Shown here piece by piece: positions 1 to 12,041 of a stretch of 64,000 nucleotides of DNA. Every line of letters starts with the position of its first letter. Positions within the stretch are counted from its first letter, which is position 1. The position numbers and the translations under genes are program-made. The stretch is from Leucaena leucocephala (lineage: Eukaryota; Streptophyta; Magnoliopsida; Fabales; Fabaceae), in assembly GCA_037074615.1 (NCBI GenBank), contig CM073562.1, positions 18,114,922-18,178,921 on the forward strand, given 5' to 3'. The notes under the pieces were generated by a model that was given only the letters and a program-made list of their open reading frames with translations, was not told the DNA's origin and did no database searches.

Positions 1-1227
1 ATATTTATTTGGGTCACCTTTTATAGCTCACACTTTGGTAATGACAATTGCACTAAACATATAATATTAATAATTCGTGCACCTATATTAACAACTATAG
101 AGTACTATAATAACAACTCGTCTTGCCCTCTCATATCAGATCATGATATGTCATTATCACTTCACAAGAATCTTTCTAATGTTCATATTTTCTTACTACA
201 CTCAAGTAAACACACCACAAATTCTTACAAACTGAACATAACTTTTAAAACCCTACATAAATACAGTTCACTCAATGATAAAAAAAGTCATGCTACAAAC
301 ACAATGTCCATCTTTATATGTTACCTTTTATACCTCACACTTCAACCACACACTATCATAGGTACCAGGACGATGAAGCAGTAATAGATTTCACTAGGTT
401 CGATAGCAATGGACTTCACTTTCTCATATCATAGTTAGAAGTGACAACATTTATAGCAATTGTTCCTCAACATCCAGCCATGATGACGACAAAACCTAGC
501 TACGAACACACCATGTAGGTTATCTTATGATGTCTTTCTCATCACGCTTTATACTCTTATTTCCACAACAGAGCGCTCTAATTCATATTTGTTATGTACT
601 GTGTTTTTATTTTCTAAGGGCAAATACGTCTTTTGACAATTACAAAAAAAATCATAAGGTCCTATAGGATTTAAAATTTTTCTATCATTTAATTATTTTT
701 ATAGGACCAAAATATCATTTTCCCAATAAAATATGCGTTTGCCAAGGAAGGATTGGGTGTTTTTCTTCTTCCTCTTATAGTAAAGCTACCCTAAGTGCAA
801 AACTTGGCAGAAGCGTTTGCCTCCCAGTTAGGAACACCATCACTCCTTTTTTTATACACAATTTTTTTTAATAAAAAAAAAAGTTAAACCCATCAACAAT
901 CTAAAAACAAAATAAAATATCTTCCTCTTACTCTTAGACGATATTAATATCAGGCAAAATAAGTCATCAATTACCCTCAAATATAAACTTAAACACATAT
1001 AAATTAAGATATTTCTTTGAACACAGGAACTAAAATTATAATAAAATAATATTTAAAAGATTAAATACACTAACATCTCCCTTCTTGAAACTCCATCACT
1101 TTCAATTTAACGCAGCAAAGGAAATGGCAAAGGTTTTTCCATGGGTGCGCCCATATAAAATTAAAACCCTTATTTATTTGATGAGTTTGTAACAGAATTA
1201 TCTTAGCCTAAAGATCAGGCTTTACGG
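1..1227. other. AT-rich spacer, no gene recognised
   Basis: No coding region or structural RNA could be supported here. Short open frames exist but show no family motif and no splice-linked continuation. The stretch is AT-rich with several poly-A and poly-T runs. It could hold distant 3' flank of the MYB-CC gene or decayed repeat sequence. Confidence 0.5.
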
Positions 1228-1243
1228 AGTTGCGGGCAAACAA

Positions 1244-1357
1244 CACAATAAGCCTTATCCCATTAAATAGAATCGACTACATAAATCATACGACATCATT
1301 GTACTCTATCAAAAATTAAATTTTTAGATAAGTTATTGACCTCAATGACCAGGAGAT
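1244..1357 (-). mobile_element. SINE-like insertion with Au-SINE type 3' end
   Basis: A 114-bp insert is flanked by a perfect 16-bp direct repeat (1228-1243 and 1358-1373), the size and perfection expected for an L1-type target-site duplication. On the minus strand the insert ends in ATGGGATAAGGCTTATTGTG next to the duplication. This resembles the GGGATAAGGCTT(GTT)n end of Au-type plant SINEs. No clear RNA polymerase III boxes were seen, so the copy is probably 5' truncated. Two more copies of this 3' motif lie near 44.57 kb and 45.6 kb. Confidence 0.7.
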
Positions 1358-1373
1358 AGTTGCGGGCAAACAA

Positions 1374-1895
1374 TGAAACCAAAAATCATGCCCTTCCGGA
1401 TTTACAAGTCTTGCATTCATATTAAAATGTACTTTACTCTCCGTAATTAAACCCCTCGTTCTTATAAGCTTGCTCAAGCTAGAAGGATCAGGTAATTGGC
1501 CATGATAAGAGTACCAGTTTTTGGACAAATTAAGCCACAGATTCGATTTATATACCGTGAAAAGTTCGTTCCAACTCTGTTACCACTTCGAACGGCAAAG
1601 ATACTGATCCTAAATCGCACAAATGAAAGTAAACAGATCCCCTTAAGTAGGGCATGTCTGCAATTTCTGAAACGTTTTCAACCGATGGATTTTTTGTGAT
1701 GGTGCTGATCATGCCCATGGCTAAGGCCAGAGATCGGCAGATTAACCACAGCATGATCTGCACAGTCCCAACAATCCAACAACCAAAAATCACAACTTCA
1801 ATTAACTTTAGACAACCCCTACGTCATGGGATCTGGATTCAGTCCATCAGGCTGTCCTGGTGGCTTGATGAACTAATTGGTTAACCTTCCCTTCC
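1374..1895. other. Spacer downstream of the MYB-CC gene
   Basis: This includes the likely 3' UTR and downstream flank of the minus-strand MYB-CC gene. Two short minus-strand open frames (around 1316-1528 and 1548-1793) carry no family signature and are separated by stop codons. No product is assigned. Confidence 0.4.
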
Positions 1896-4772
1896 CTACA
1901 TCCCATACCTAGTTATTCCATGAGGATTAACTTGGGCTAGATGAACGCCTTGAGTTCTCATATTGGCTTCACTCCAGATCAGAGGCGCCACCATTGAATC
2001 CAAGCTCAGAATCCTCTTTTTAGATCCACCAGGAGATCCTTCCAGAGTCAACCCTCCGAGGCTTTCAAGTGATGTCAAGCAGCTTTCGGTGGAACAGTCA
2101 CCCCGCTGCTGCTGGAAACTAGGCTGTGCTTGTGGAACATGCACTCCGGTTGCCTCAGTGGATGGTAAGGGGCAAAAGCCGACGGGATCAAGCATAGAAG
2201 ATTTCGATGTTTTATTCCCCATGCCTTGAAATTTTTGGTTGTCTGTGTCTATTACTGTAGCACCAATAAATTGATCAGCTAACATCTTACAAGCTCTCTC
2301 AAGCATGGCCATGTATTTCCTCTCTGCATCCTGGCGTATCTGCAAGTGCTTTTCTGCCTACAGCACAAGAATGCTTTAAAATAGTGAGCAGGACAAATTT
2401 ATAAGATTTAAGAGCAACGATAAATTCGAATCCAAAAACTGTGATACAGGTATAATGGATATGTACTGGATGGGAGGGAGAACATTAGTTAAGAGGTCAG
2501 AGGAGTAAGCAACCACTGCTAAATTGCTAGCTACCAATTGAGATTAATGATAAAACTGTCACAAATGAATGATAATAATATTTGATTTTTGCATTCATAG
2601 TTTTGTTATTTCTCTTAATTTAAAAGGATATTTACCTCGACTAGCAAGTGCAGTTTACTTTGCACTTCCATTTGTGCTCTTAATGCTTCCTTGACTTCGT
2701 GACCTCTAGAAATCACACAGTAACTCTTAAGCAATTATTCAAACTTTCGGGCCGGCATGATTTCAAGAAAGCATGAAAAATTGAAAATCCTTACTCATTT
2801 GCATCAGAAGCTGGCAACTTTGGAGCAGAGTCACCAGGGCTTTCTAAAAGATATGAAGCAGATATTCCTTCCATAATTTTTCAACAAATGAGTTAAAGTG
2901 TACCCTTAGCATGATTATTTACAAAATACAGTTACTCAGCAAACACTACACTAATAAACTTAAATTCTAATTACAATTTTAGCCTTGTATAAGACAGATG
3001 ATGGCTTCCAGATGCACCAAGAAAGACTCTCATCATGTTATAGAAGATAGAGGCAGGATTAGTAAAATCTATGTCAAAAAATTCAGACGACTCTAACATA
3101 ACTGAAGACTACAGAGAGATCCATGAAAACCTACCATCTTTGAATCCCCCTCCAGTATCTTTTCCTGATTGCTTGCCAAGTCTGTATTTCTGCAATGCAG
3201 CATAGAATAGTTTAAACAAAAAATGACTGTAAATTTCACTTTCACTTGAAATTATACAGTTTATAGAATTACCAAAAGAATAATACGGAAACAAACCTGT
3301 AGATGACTCTTTAAATGATAAAGAGTCAAACCCTTGACATTCATGGTCCGCATGATTGCTTTTGGTGTAGCTTCTGTAGATGATAATTTTGATAATATAA
3401 GTTTTTATTAAAGACAGAAATACAAAAAAATGAGTGATAGTATGTTAAGGTGTGATCTCTCCTACTTAATCCCTCTGCAAGAATCTCACAAAGATATAAA
3501 GTAGAAGCCAAGAGAATCTCAAGAATTGGACTCTGTAAAAATAGTTTTCTCCTTCCTTCCCTCCGGCCTAATGGCACATATATAGCTACTTACAGAGTTA
3601 GTTTCTGCATACAATGGGTAATGTGAAAGATAGAAACTGTTCCCCACTTACTTTCACCACTAGTGCTAAAAAACAGGAAGTGCTGAACAAAATAAGAAAT
3701 TTAATAAACAGAAATAATAAACTAAGTATTGGTTGCTGGAATCTCTCTTGCACGTTTTTGTCTCCTTGAATAAGTCTTTAGCGGCTTTGCTGGTGTGCTA
3801 TCATAGTATAAGAAATCTTTTCAACAAGCAATGCAGAAGAAAGTAATGCAAAAGTGTCCCATCAACAATAGAAATAAAAAGCTCCTTAATCCCTGTGAAT
3901 GTTTGACAAGCATTTTTTTTTTTGTGTTAGACTTTTTGACAATCCCTGTACAATGCAAGAACTATGTAAAAGTAAAGAACTTGGCAAACTTTTTTAGTGC
4001 GTCAGACATTGCGTTACGTTACCCACCAAGAATTCACTTCTAGACCATAATCAGATAAAACAGGCTCCAGTTGTTCCTACCATTCAGACGTCAAATAAAA
4101 TGCGGAGCAAGTCTCCAAAGAGATAATGTTCTTCACCTTCTCATGACCCTTTCAAGTAAATTCTATTCGTCAGGGCGGAAGAAGTAACCAAAATGTTCAA
4201 CATATACCATGCTAACGAAGGCTTATTGGGTATTAATTACTAGAAGCACTTAAAAGGAAAGAACAAAATAGTTCAACTGCAAAAATTCCAGCCAAAGCAA
4301 ATGAGAATAACGTAATTCCAGTTATTTCAATAGATTTTATACGAGATACAAAAAGCCCCATCTTTCCTTGCTTCCGGAAGCTGAGTCATCGCTAACAAAT
4401 GATAATAAAGAAACCATCCCAAATTCCCTAAAAAACCACATCTTTAAAATAGCAAATTAACCAAACCATAGCTCAATCTTTTCTATCCATTAAATTGGTG
4501 CATCACAGCCAACATAAAGCTTGCATAAATGGAACACGATTTTAATGAAAAAGGCAAAGCAGTCAAGGAACAAATTACTTACTACTGGCACCTCCAAGCT
4601 GACTGACAGCATCAACAAATCGCTCGTGAAGGTCAGCAGTCCAACGAAGACGAGGTTTGGGATCAGCAGTCAGGACAAGACATGGGTCTCCAAGATGACT
4701 GTGGTTCAATCCACCCTGCATATTTTCTTGACAAAATGTCCCTTCGTGAGGATGTATTAGTCTCGAAAACAT
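1896..4772 (-). CDS. MYB-CC (PHR1-like/PHL) transcription factor
   Basis: A predicted nuclear DNA-binding protein of the G2-like/MYB-CC family, whose members include the phosphate-starvation regulator PHR1. Six exons join in frame: 4772-4583, 3373-3297, 3189-3135, 2843-2795, 2705-2636 and 2357-1896, giving 300 residues. Residues about 35-95 form the single MYB repeat (KPRLRWTADLHERFVDAV, then the GLTLYHLKSHLQKYRLG type recognition helix). Residues about 130-170 form the coiled coil (EALRAQMEVQSKLHLLVEAE). The LHEQLE motif usual in PHR1 and PHL proteins is not conserved here; the register reads KLHLLVE. The C-terminal part is low complexity and family-variable. The start is the first ATG before the conserved DPKPRLRW block. 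PHL8/PHL11 or the PHL2 type are the closest guesses. Gene identity is sure; the subgroup and DNA target are not. Confidence 0.85.
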
Positions 4773-5172
4773 AATACCCTTCCTCCTACTCCTTCTTCTA
4801 TTGAGACAGTCCCAGACAACGATGAATCAGAAAATAATAAATCGAAGGAGCAGATCCAGAATCATCCCCATTCCCTGGAACAGAAAGAAACAGAAGAAGA
4901 GACAGAAAGGGTAAAATGAGCAAATGTGGTGAGTGAAAAGCGCGACGTCAGAAAGATTTTAACGAGAGGGAGGGAATGGCAGAGTGAAAGGCAAAGCAAG
5001 TAAATGGAGCTGGCAATGTCACGCTTTTCTGGGATTTTGTCCCTTTCTGCGGTATTTGTGAAAAAGAAAATTTTAAAAAATAAAAAATCAGGGATACAGT
5101 CGATTATGGCCATCCTCTCGCTCGTCTTTTTGCGGCTCTGTTTTGTGTTTTCACTATCAGTCATTTTCGTAA

Positions 5173-6749
5173 GATGACAATTAGAGCCTGCATATCGGAG
5201 TACTATTTATTCTTAATTCTAAAATTTGTTTCCCTAAACAAAAATTACGTGCGGTTTATAGAATTCAATTTATGAAATAAAGTAAATTATGTTATTTATA
5301 TAAACTTTCTATTATTTCCTTACTATTTAAGGAGGATTAGAGCACTCTCTCGGTTTCTTTTTATAAGAGATAAATATGAACGTGATTTTGTTTTTTAATA
5401 TAAAAATAATTTATTGTTAATTAAAATATTTGTTGCTTTTTTTTTGTTCTTATTGAAGAGAAGAAAGAATTTTATTTTCTATTTTTCAATGCAAAAGATA
5501 TTAGGAGAGAGGTCAAGAATATTACACTCATCCTCAATGTTTAATATAAAAATTAATTAATTGATTTAAATAGATTAAATAAATCAATCAACTATAATTA
5601 TATAAAATTTAATTAATTAATTTTTATATATTAAATAGTATATAATATATTTTATTTTGAGGGTTAAATTTAATTAAAATTAACTTATATTAATCAATTA
5701 TATCTTATATTTTTTAATCTATTTAAATTAAATATATCTTATATTAAAAATAAATAGAAAAAAAGAGGATTAAGAAAAAAAATTCAACATGTTTAAAGGT
5801 TGTGAGTAGCTTAACTTACTTTACATAGTATTGAGAAAGTAAGTTTTTTTTTTTAATTCAAGAGAAATTATGTATTTGTTTTTATAAAAAGAAGGCAAAA
5901 ATACATCTTTATTCCTTTTATTTTATATGAGATTTTATTTTGACTATTTAATTTTATGAAAGTTATTTTTAGTTCTATTAACACGGTTAGTTTTGTTTAA
6001 AAAAAATAGCAACATGTATAAAAACAAAAAGTTCCAACATTAAAATTTTAAATAGTGATAAAATACTGATAAACACTTTAATTATAAAAAGTAACAGTAT
6101 TGACATAAAAAAACTATTATTTGAAACTAATAGTGTTAAAATTATAAGATTGGAAAAGAATATTTTATTAGATTAAGAAATTAAGTTAAAATCAATCAAT
6201 TATCAACCTTTATCAACTATAAACTTTATTTTTAAAATTTTATAATATTCAATTAAATTAAAAATAAGTTTAGATCGATCCAATTAGATAATTTTAATTC
6301 ATTTAATAATCTTAATAAATAATTATATTATGATCTTTAAAAAATTTTGAGCTCTGTAATAATAATTAATCATTAGTCTGATTTTATAAAATTTTAAATT
6401 TTTAATTACAATGATAATTCATAATAGTCATAAATTTTTAAAAGATTTTAAGTCTCATAATGCCATGATGTTAATTAATCAGCAATATATTTAACTAATT
6501 TTATAATATTTTAAACTTTTAACTATAATAATTAATTATAACATATTTTTTCAACTCCTCATGCAAAGCGGTTGAGAAATCTAGTTGTTTTTATGAATGA
6601 AAAAAATGCTAAAAAATGCCATCTAAATTTTAAAATATCAAAAGGAATATTTGAATTTGTAAAATAATAGATTTAACACAAGTCTCAATCTGTCATTTCA
6701 AAATTTAGAGAAAAGATGAAATTGCCTCTAAAAGTACAAATAATTGATT
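5173..6749. other. Very AT-rich intergenic spacer
   Basis: This lies upstream of the MYB-CC gene. It should contain that gene's promoter near 4.8-5.3 kb, but no single core element could be singled out. The rest is dense in TTAATTA and TTAAAT motifs without an open frame or recognisable repeat ends. Confidence 0.5.
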
Positions 6750-7240
6750 TGATAATTTACTATTCCTGTAATGATATTTATTATTTGAGCAATAATTTTA
6801 ACAATTTTTGTTAAGATATTTACTATTCTCTATAACAACTTAATTGCAAGTAATTATTTTAGTCATTTATTACTCCTGCAATATGATTTAATATTTGAGC
6901 AATAATTTTAACCACTTTTATTAAGATATTTATTACTATTTGTAACAACTTAATTGCAAGTAATTGCTTTGATCATTTATTACTCTTACAATAGGATTTA
7001 CTACTTAAATAATACTTTTGACGACTTTCACGAAAATATTTACTATTCTCTGTAATAATTTAGTTACAAATAGTTACTTGAATAAATTACTACTCGTATA
7101 ATAAGATTTATAACTTTTATAATATTTTTACTATATTCGTTAAGATATTTATTATTATATTTAATAATTTAGTTATAAATAATTATTTAAATAATTTATT
7201 ATTTCTATAATAAAATTGAAAATATTTTTAATGATTTTTA
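6750..7240. repeat. Minisatellite, about 110-bp unit, about 4.4 copies
   Basis: Diverged tandem units begin near 6752, 6863, 6973, 7083 and 7191. Each starts with an ATTTATTACTC-like block, is followed by ATTTGAGCAATAATTTT, then GTTAAGATATTTA, and ends in ACTTAATTGCAAGTAATT. Copies 1 and 2 are closest; copies 4 and 5 are more decayed. The array stops about 100 bp before the hAT-type element. Confidence 0.8.
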
Positions 7241-7338
7241 CCACCAGCCTATAACAGCTATTAAACTCTTTTTATCATTGTTCATTTTCATTGTCATCAT
7301 TTTATCTTTGTCCAATAAACTCACCCATACACTCACAG

Positions 7339-8086
7339 TAGGGGTGTGCATGGGCCGGGTTGGGCAGGGCAGCCCCCCTGCTCGGTGCCCTGCCCGGAAA
7401 AACCATGGGCTGCATTTTACAGCTCGATGCCCGGCCCTGCCCGGTAAAAGCCCTAACCAATTCGGGCTGGGCATATGTGGGTTGGGCATGGGCGGGCTGG
7501 GCATGCCCAAATAGTGATGTCCTGCTCATATTGTGAGAAAAAAATCTGCTATCATGAACTTATAAAATAATATCATATTTATATTTTTAAGAGTTAAATA
7601 ATATATATAATTCACTAAGAATAAGGTATCAAAAAAATAGTAATTAAAGTCTCAAAGTCTATTACATATATAAAAAAGAAATATTAAAATATATAGAGGT
7701 CGGATATTTGTAGCGTTATTGTAACACAAAAAATTGAATACTTGGCAAGTAAAGCAGAGGAGCAACTTTGGTATCTACATAAATATAAAAGTTATGTTTA
7801 ATATTTTAAAAATGAGCAAGGAGAGTTGCCAGCTAAAGTGAAAAGTGTAAAATTACAAATAAAATAAGTTAAGAAAAAAATTAAAAAAATAATAAATATA
7901 TATATATAGGGCCGGGCCAAATGGGCAGGGCAGCATGCCCTGCCCGGTGCCCGGCCCGGCCCGATAACTGGCCCGGCCCGGCCCTACCCAAATATATTTT
8001 GGGCATTTTTTTTAGGGCCGGGCCGGGCGATTTTTTACCGGGCTCGGGCGGGCGGACCGGGCCACCGGGCACTATGAACACCCCTA
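7339..8086. mobile_element. Non-autonomous hAT-type transposon, 748 bp
   Basis: Both ends are supported directly. The left end TAGGGGTGTGCA and the inverted right end TAGGGGTGTTCA match at 11 of 12 bases. The element is flanked by the perfect 8-bp direct repeat ACTCACAG (7331-7338 and 8087-8094), the target-duplication length of hAT elements. Subterminal regions (about 7350-7510 and 7908-8080) are unusually GC-rich, with many GGGCCGGGC/GCCCGGCCC units in both orientations, around an AT-rich core. There is no transposase reading frame, so the copy depends on another element for movement. A related, more decayed copy lies at 49070-49854. Confidence 0.92.
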
Positions 8087-8094
8087 ACTCACAG

Positions 8095-8382
8095 ATATTA
8101 ACCCCAGATTACTCAGCCTCCTCTTGCCTATCTTGCTCACTCTTGCCCTTTTTCAATCATCTTTTTTGGCAATCTCAATATCTGCTTCTCTCATTATCTC
8201 TTTTCACACAACCACTCTATATCTATTTTGAAGACCAAAAAGATGGATCTATAGCAATAAAAAAAAAATTGACGGTAGATAAAAAAAGAAGAAGAGATAA
8301 TGAGAAAAAGAATAAAGACAATTTTATCTTTTTTATCTTAAATTTTAAAAGTACAGACTTCTCTTTAATATATCTTTTTATA

Positions 8383-8415
<33 letters not shown>

Positions 8416-9338
8416 ACATTTTAAAATTTGATGTCATATTTTAGTCTTTGTTCCTACAAGAAAGGAATTTAGAAGATTAAATATACACTTTTTTACGTGA
8501 AAAAAGCGGAACACCCAAACTTATAATGTGTGTGTGTTAAATATATATTTATTGAATGATGAACATTGATTATATGGATATTAATATGCCTGTCAAAACG
8601 AAAAAAATATGGATATTAATACATATTATTTGTAAAACAATTCATATTGAGACAAAATATAAAATTATAGTAGTAACAAAATTATGCTATTCTTATTCTC
8701 CTGTAATTGATTATAATTATTAATTTTTCAAAATTATTTTTAAATTTAAATATCTTTATTTTACTTTGATAAAGAGACATTAAATATGGGTTAAAAATTG
8801 CATTAGTGACATAAGGTTTTGTTTTAATCCTTAATTTTATAAATTGTCTTTTCAATCCTCTAACTCTAGCATTATTAGCTTTTTTTTTATCGAAAGTTAC
8901 CAACATTAAAATTTTAAATGTTGAAAATTATTCTTAAATCTAATATATTAAGTCTAATTTTTAAAATAATGATGAATTGGAAACTACCATCTTGTTGAAA
9001 AATCCATTTGAAAAGAGTTTAAAGAAAAAAATAAATTTAAAATATAAAATGAATTGACATCTTTTATTATATACTAAAATAAAGACTCTTTTATTAGCTA
9101 TTGCATTTAGGATAAGGAAGTACATCTTTTGCATAACGAGTTCTCCATTTCATCATCAAGAGATGATCGCGGCAAAACAAGCTTCAGTTTGAATTTTTTC
9201 TTTTCAAGTGTCAAGAATTTAGGCCACACAAGAAAGATATAAGGAGAAACAAAAGAATTTTAATACCATGGACTTGAAGTTTACCATGCTTTTAATCTCT
9301 ACAAACTACTAATTGTTAAGCAGACGACCAAGTAGAAC
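8095..9338. other. AT-rich spacer with a (TA)n tract
   Basis: This separates the hAT element from the 3' end of the shugoshin gene. A TA microsatellite of about 30 bp lies near 8383-8414. A short minus-strand open frame (8682-8906) has strongly AT-driven composition and no recognisable motif, so it is not called a gene. Confidence 0.5.
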
Positions 9339-10540
9339 TCATTCATCTCTGCGCAGCTTCACATTTCTTGGAATTTCCTTGTAGCTCTGAACCTTGTCAA
9401 CAGCTCGACGCAGTGGCCTCCCAACAGATGATCTTCGAACTTTCTGAGGGTCAAACTTAACGGAATTGTTTTCTTTGTTTTGTTGTCCGGAATCCACACA
9501 TGAGGTTGTTGGACTGCTTCTCTTTATTACACTATCATGTAAAAGGATAGCAAATTTTGGATCATCAATCTCAAACAAGTCTTCAGTGGGTTTAGGATCT
9601 TCAGGCTTGAATTTGGCAGATTGCCTTCTTATAAAGCTGCAAGGTTAGCGAGTGGTCATTATAAAACCTCTAGTTACTCAAATTACAAACTCGAACATTT
9701 CAAATCAAACATATACAAGAATACCTCTTGTCAACATTCTCCTTTCTGTTAACTTGCTCAACGGTAGGAAGCCTTGAAACTGCATGAGTAAACAAATAAA
9801 ATAAATTAAAAAAGCTCGGTAACCTCTGAATATAATAATTTGACAGATTTACGAAACAATTACGTTCAGGGTCTTCTCTGGTTTCTTCAGTTGGTTCTGA
9901 TAATTCAGTCCTAAACCTAGCAGATTGCCTTCTCAAACGTTGCCTTCCAATAATTCTGAAAAGCACATAAATGGTATTAATTCTCCCATTAATCACAAAT
10001 CCCAATTACAGACGCTCAAATCAGATGGATGCAAGCATACCTTCTGTTTTCAATATTCCCTAAGGAAATTTGCTCAATCGAAGAAGGTCCTGCATCTGAG
10101 TGAAGTAATATATGAGAAAAAGCTTGGTAATATGAGAATATAACAAGATTATACTTGTCTTATACAATTACATTCAGTGTCTACTCTGGCTTCTTCTTCA
10201 ACTGTTTTCCCTGATGATGTTAGTACTTTTCTTTTTACCAGATTTTCTTGCAGATGAGATGCAGTAGATTTGGTGTTATCAATCTCTAAGGAATCTTCAG
10301 TGAACCCTGCCTTTTCAGATTTGAACCCCATGGACTGCCTCCTCAAATAGTGCCTATTTATATATTCATGGGAGGGATATAAGTATCCTCCTTAAGAATG
10401 CCTACTGTCAAACTTCAAGCATTATTCCAGTATAGCAGGTAATAATGAAACTCGTACCTTTGGCTGTCAACCTTCCCTTTAGGGTTAGATTGTTTAATGA
10501 CAGCAGCTCCAGAAGCTGCATCATATCACTCACGTGTTTA

Positions 10541-10574
<34 letters not shown>

Positions 10575-12041
10575 CAGTTGTATAAATACAGTGGGTCAAG
10601 TACAGTTATTACATTGAGATTTAGACACTTTTCTCCTTTTGGCATTAGAAAGACTATCCTCTCTTCCGTCTGCTTTAAAAGTTTGACCTGATTCCTGACT
10701 CTGAGATGTTCAGACCAGAAGGTAGTGAAAAAAGGGCATAAATTTTGCAGGCAGCAAATAGTTCAGACCAATCAGCATAACTAAATAATAAAGAAATTAT
10801 TTAAAGCACCTCATTTGCAGTGATTTCATCTTTCAATTTTGATGTCCGCTCTTTTTCCTAGAAGGGAATGGAAAAAGTAACAGTTAAAAAATCATTTTGA
10901 CTCCCTCATAAGCACCTATTAGCTAGAACATGAGTTAAACTGACCTTTGGTTCTAATTTCACAGCTTTGAATATACCATTTTTGCATCCTAGTTCAAGCT
11001 GGAGCTCCCTCAGCTGAATGGCAACAAACAGTGTCACTCAACACAATTACACAAATAAAAGGCAACATAAAAGCATTAAGCTGTTATATTTACTAACTGC
11101 ATTCAAAAGGTTCACTCACCCTCTGTCTACTAGAATTAAGTTCCTGCATAAATCATGCAAAAGAAATTAGCAAGGTTAGATATTCAGTATCAAACTTTTT
11201 CAATCTCTATAGCATCAGGCTAGAGTAATATATTCAGAAAACAGGACATTTAAACAGTACCGCCAACATCTGGCTATTTGCCCGAGCAAGATCCACATTT
11301 TGCATACCCAGTTTCTGAAAATTGCTTTGCAATTTCTGTAGCTCTGCTTTACTTGATTCTATAGTAGCACTATCAACCACAGTTCAGGAACGCCCAATAA
11401 AGTACAGCCAGCTTAATAACAATAAATATCAGATAAAAGATAGATTAAATTTACAGAGGATACTTTCTGCTTGCCAGAAGCTTCATCAGCATCGCATTTT
11501 CCTGCAAAATATAATTAAGATGGTCCATACCCCAAGTGTCAAACCAATTACAGAAATAGAAGGAAATCATGAAATGCCACATTTATAATAAATATACCTT
11601 CAGAAGTTGGTCAGTAGATTCGTCAACTCCTAGGGTAGAAGATTGCTTTTTTGCAGGTTGGTTTGATGGCTTTAGATGCTCCTGCTGCCAATTTGTTACG
11701 TCAGTCAGCATTTTCTTCATTGTACCCCCAACAAAATCTCCCTTCGCCACTTTTCCTTTCTGCGTTTTGTTGCCTGCGTTATTCCAGGAACACAATAATG
11801 CTTATTTCAGAACCCGCAACGACAAAGCAATAGAGGTAAAAAAGAGACCTTGTCAAAATCAAACAGGTGGCTCTGAAACATCTACAAAGAAACTAAAATG
11901 AAGAGCATAAAAAACCTATACCCACACGAAAGAAGGTTGCAATTTTAGAGAGAAACTGAAATTAAAAACAGGGGAAAGTCGTTAGGGCAAAGCCGTACCT
12001 CTGCCACACGGCTCCAAATCAACTAAGATGCTCCCTTCCAT
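9339..12041 (-). CDS. SGO1: Shugoshin, centromeric cohesin protector
   Basis: Shugoshins recruit PP2A to centromeres and protect cohesin from premature removal in meiosis. Fourteen exons join in frame to 444 residues: 12041-11999, 11773-11598, 11501-11464, 11369-11261, 11143-11120, 11013-10945, 10857-10810, 10700-10613, 10515-10458, 10353-10172, 10095-10041, 9955-9864, 9779-9725, 9636-9339. The N terminus is MEGSILVDLEPC. The early coiled-coil region includes ENAMLMKLL and ELQKLQSNFQKL. The diagnostic basic shugoshin C-terminal motif lies near the end (VRRSSVGRPLRRAVDKVQSY). RRQS motifs at the starts of exons 10, 12 and 14 show a repeated exon pair. The acceptor of exon 11 was chosen at 10096 because the next AG, at 10091/10090, would create a stop. 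The family call is sure; SGO1 versus SGO2 is not. Confidence 0.88.
10543..10572. repeat. (AC)n microsatellite beside a shugoshin splice acceptor
   Basis: About 15 AC units. In the sense of the gene this is a GT tract lying roughly 30 nt upstream of the acceptor of exon 9, where a pyrimidine tract is normally found. Confidence 0.95.

Noticed and set aside
1548..1793. Minus-strand 81-codon frame downstream of the MYB-CC gene
   Set aside because: No family motif, no continuation into neighbouring frames; the adjacent frame is broken by stops.
1963..2229. Plus-strand frame opposite the MYB-CC last exon
   Set aside because: Shadow of the minus-strand coding exon.
7278..7529. Pro/Gly-rich open frames in the hAT arms (also 7881-8424)
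   Set aside because: They arise from GGGCCGGGC-type subterminal repeats and have no coding signature or splice context.
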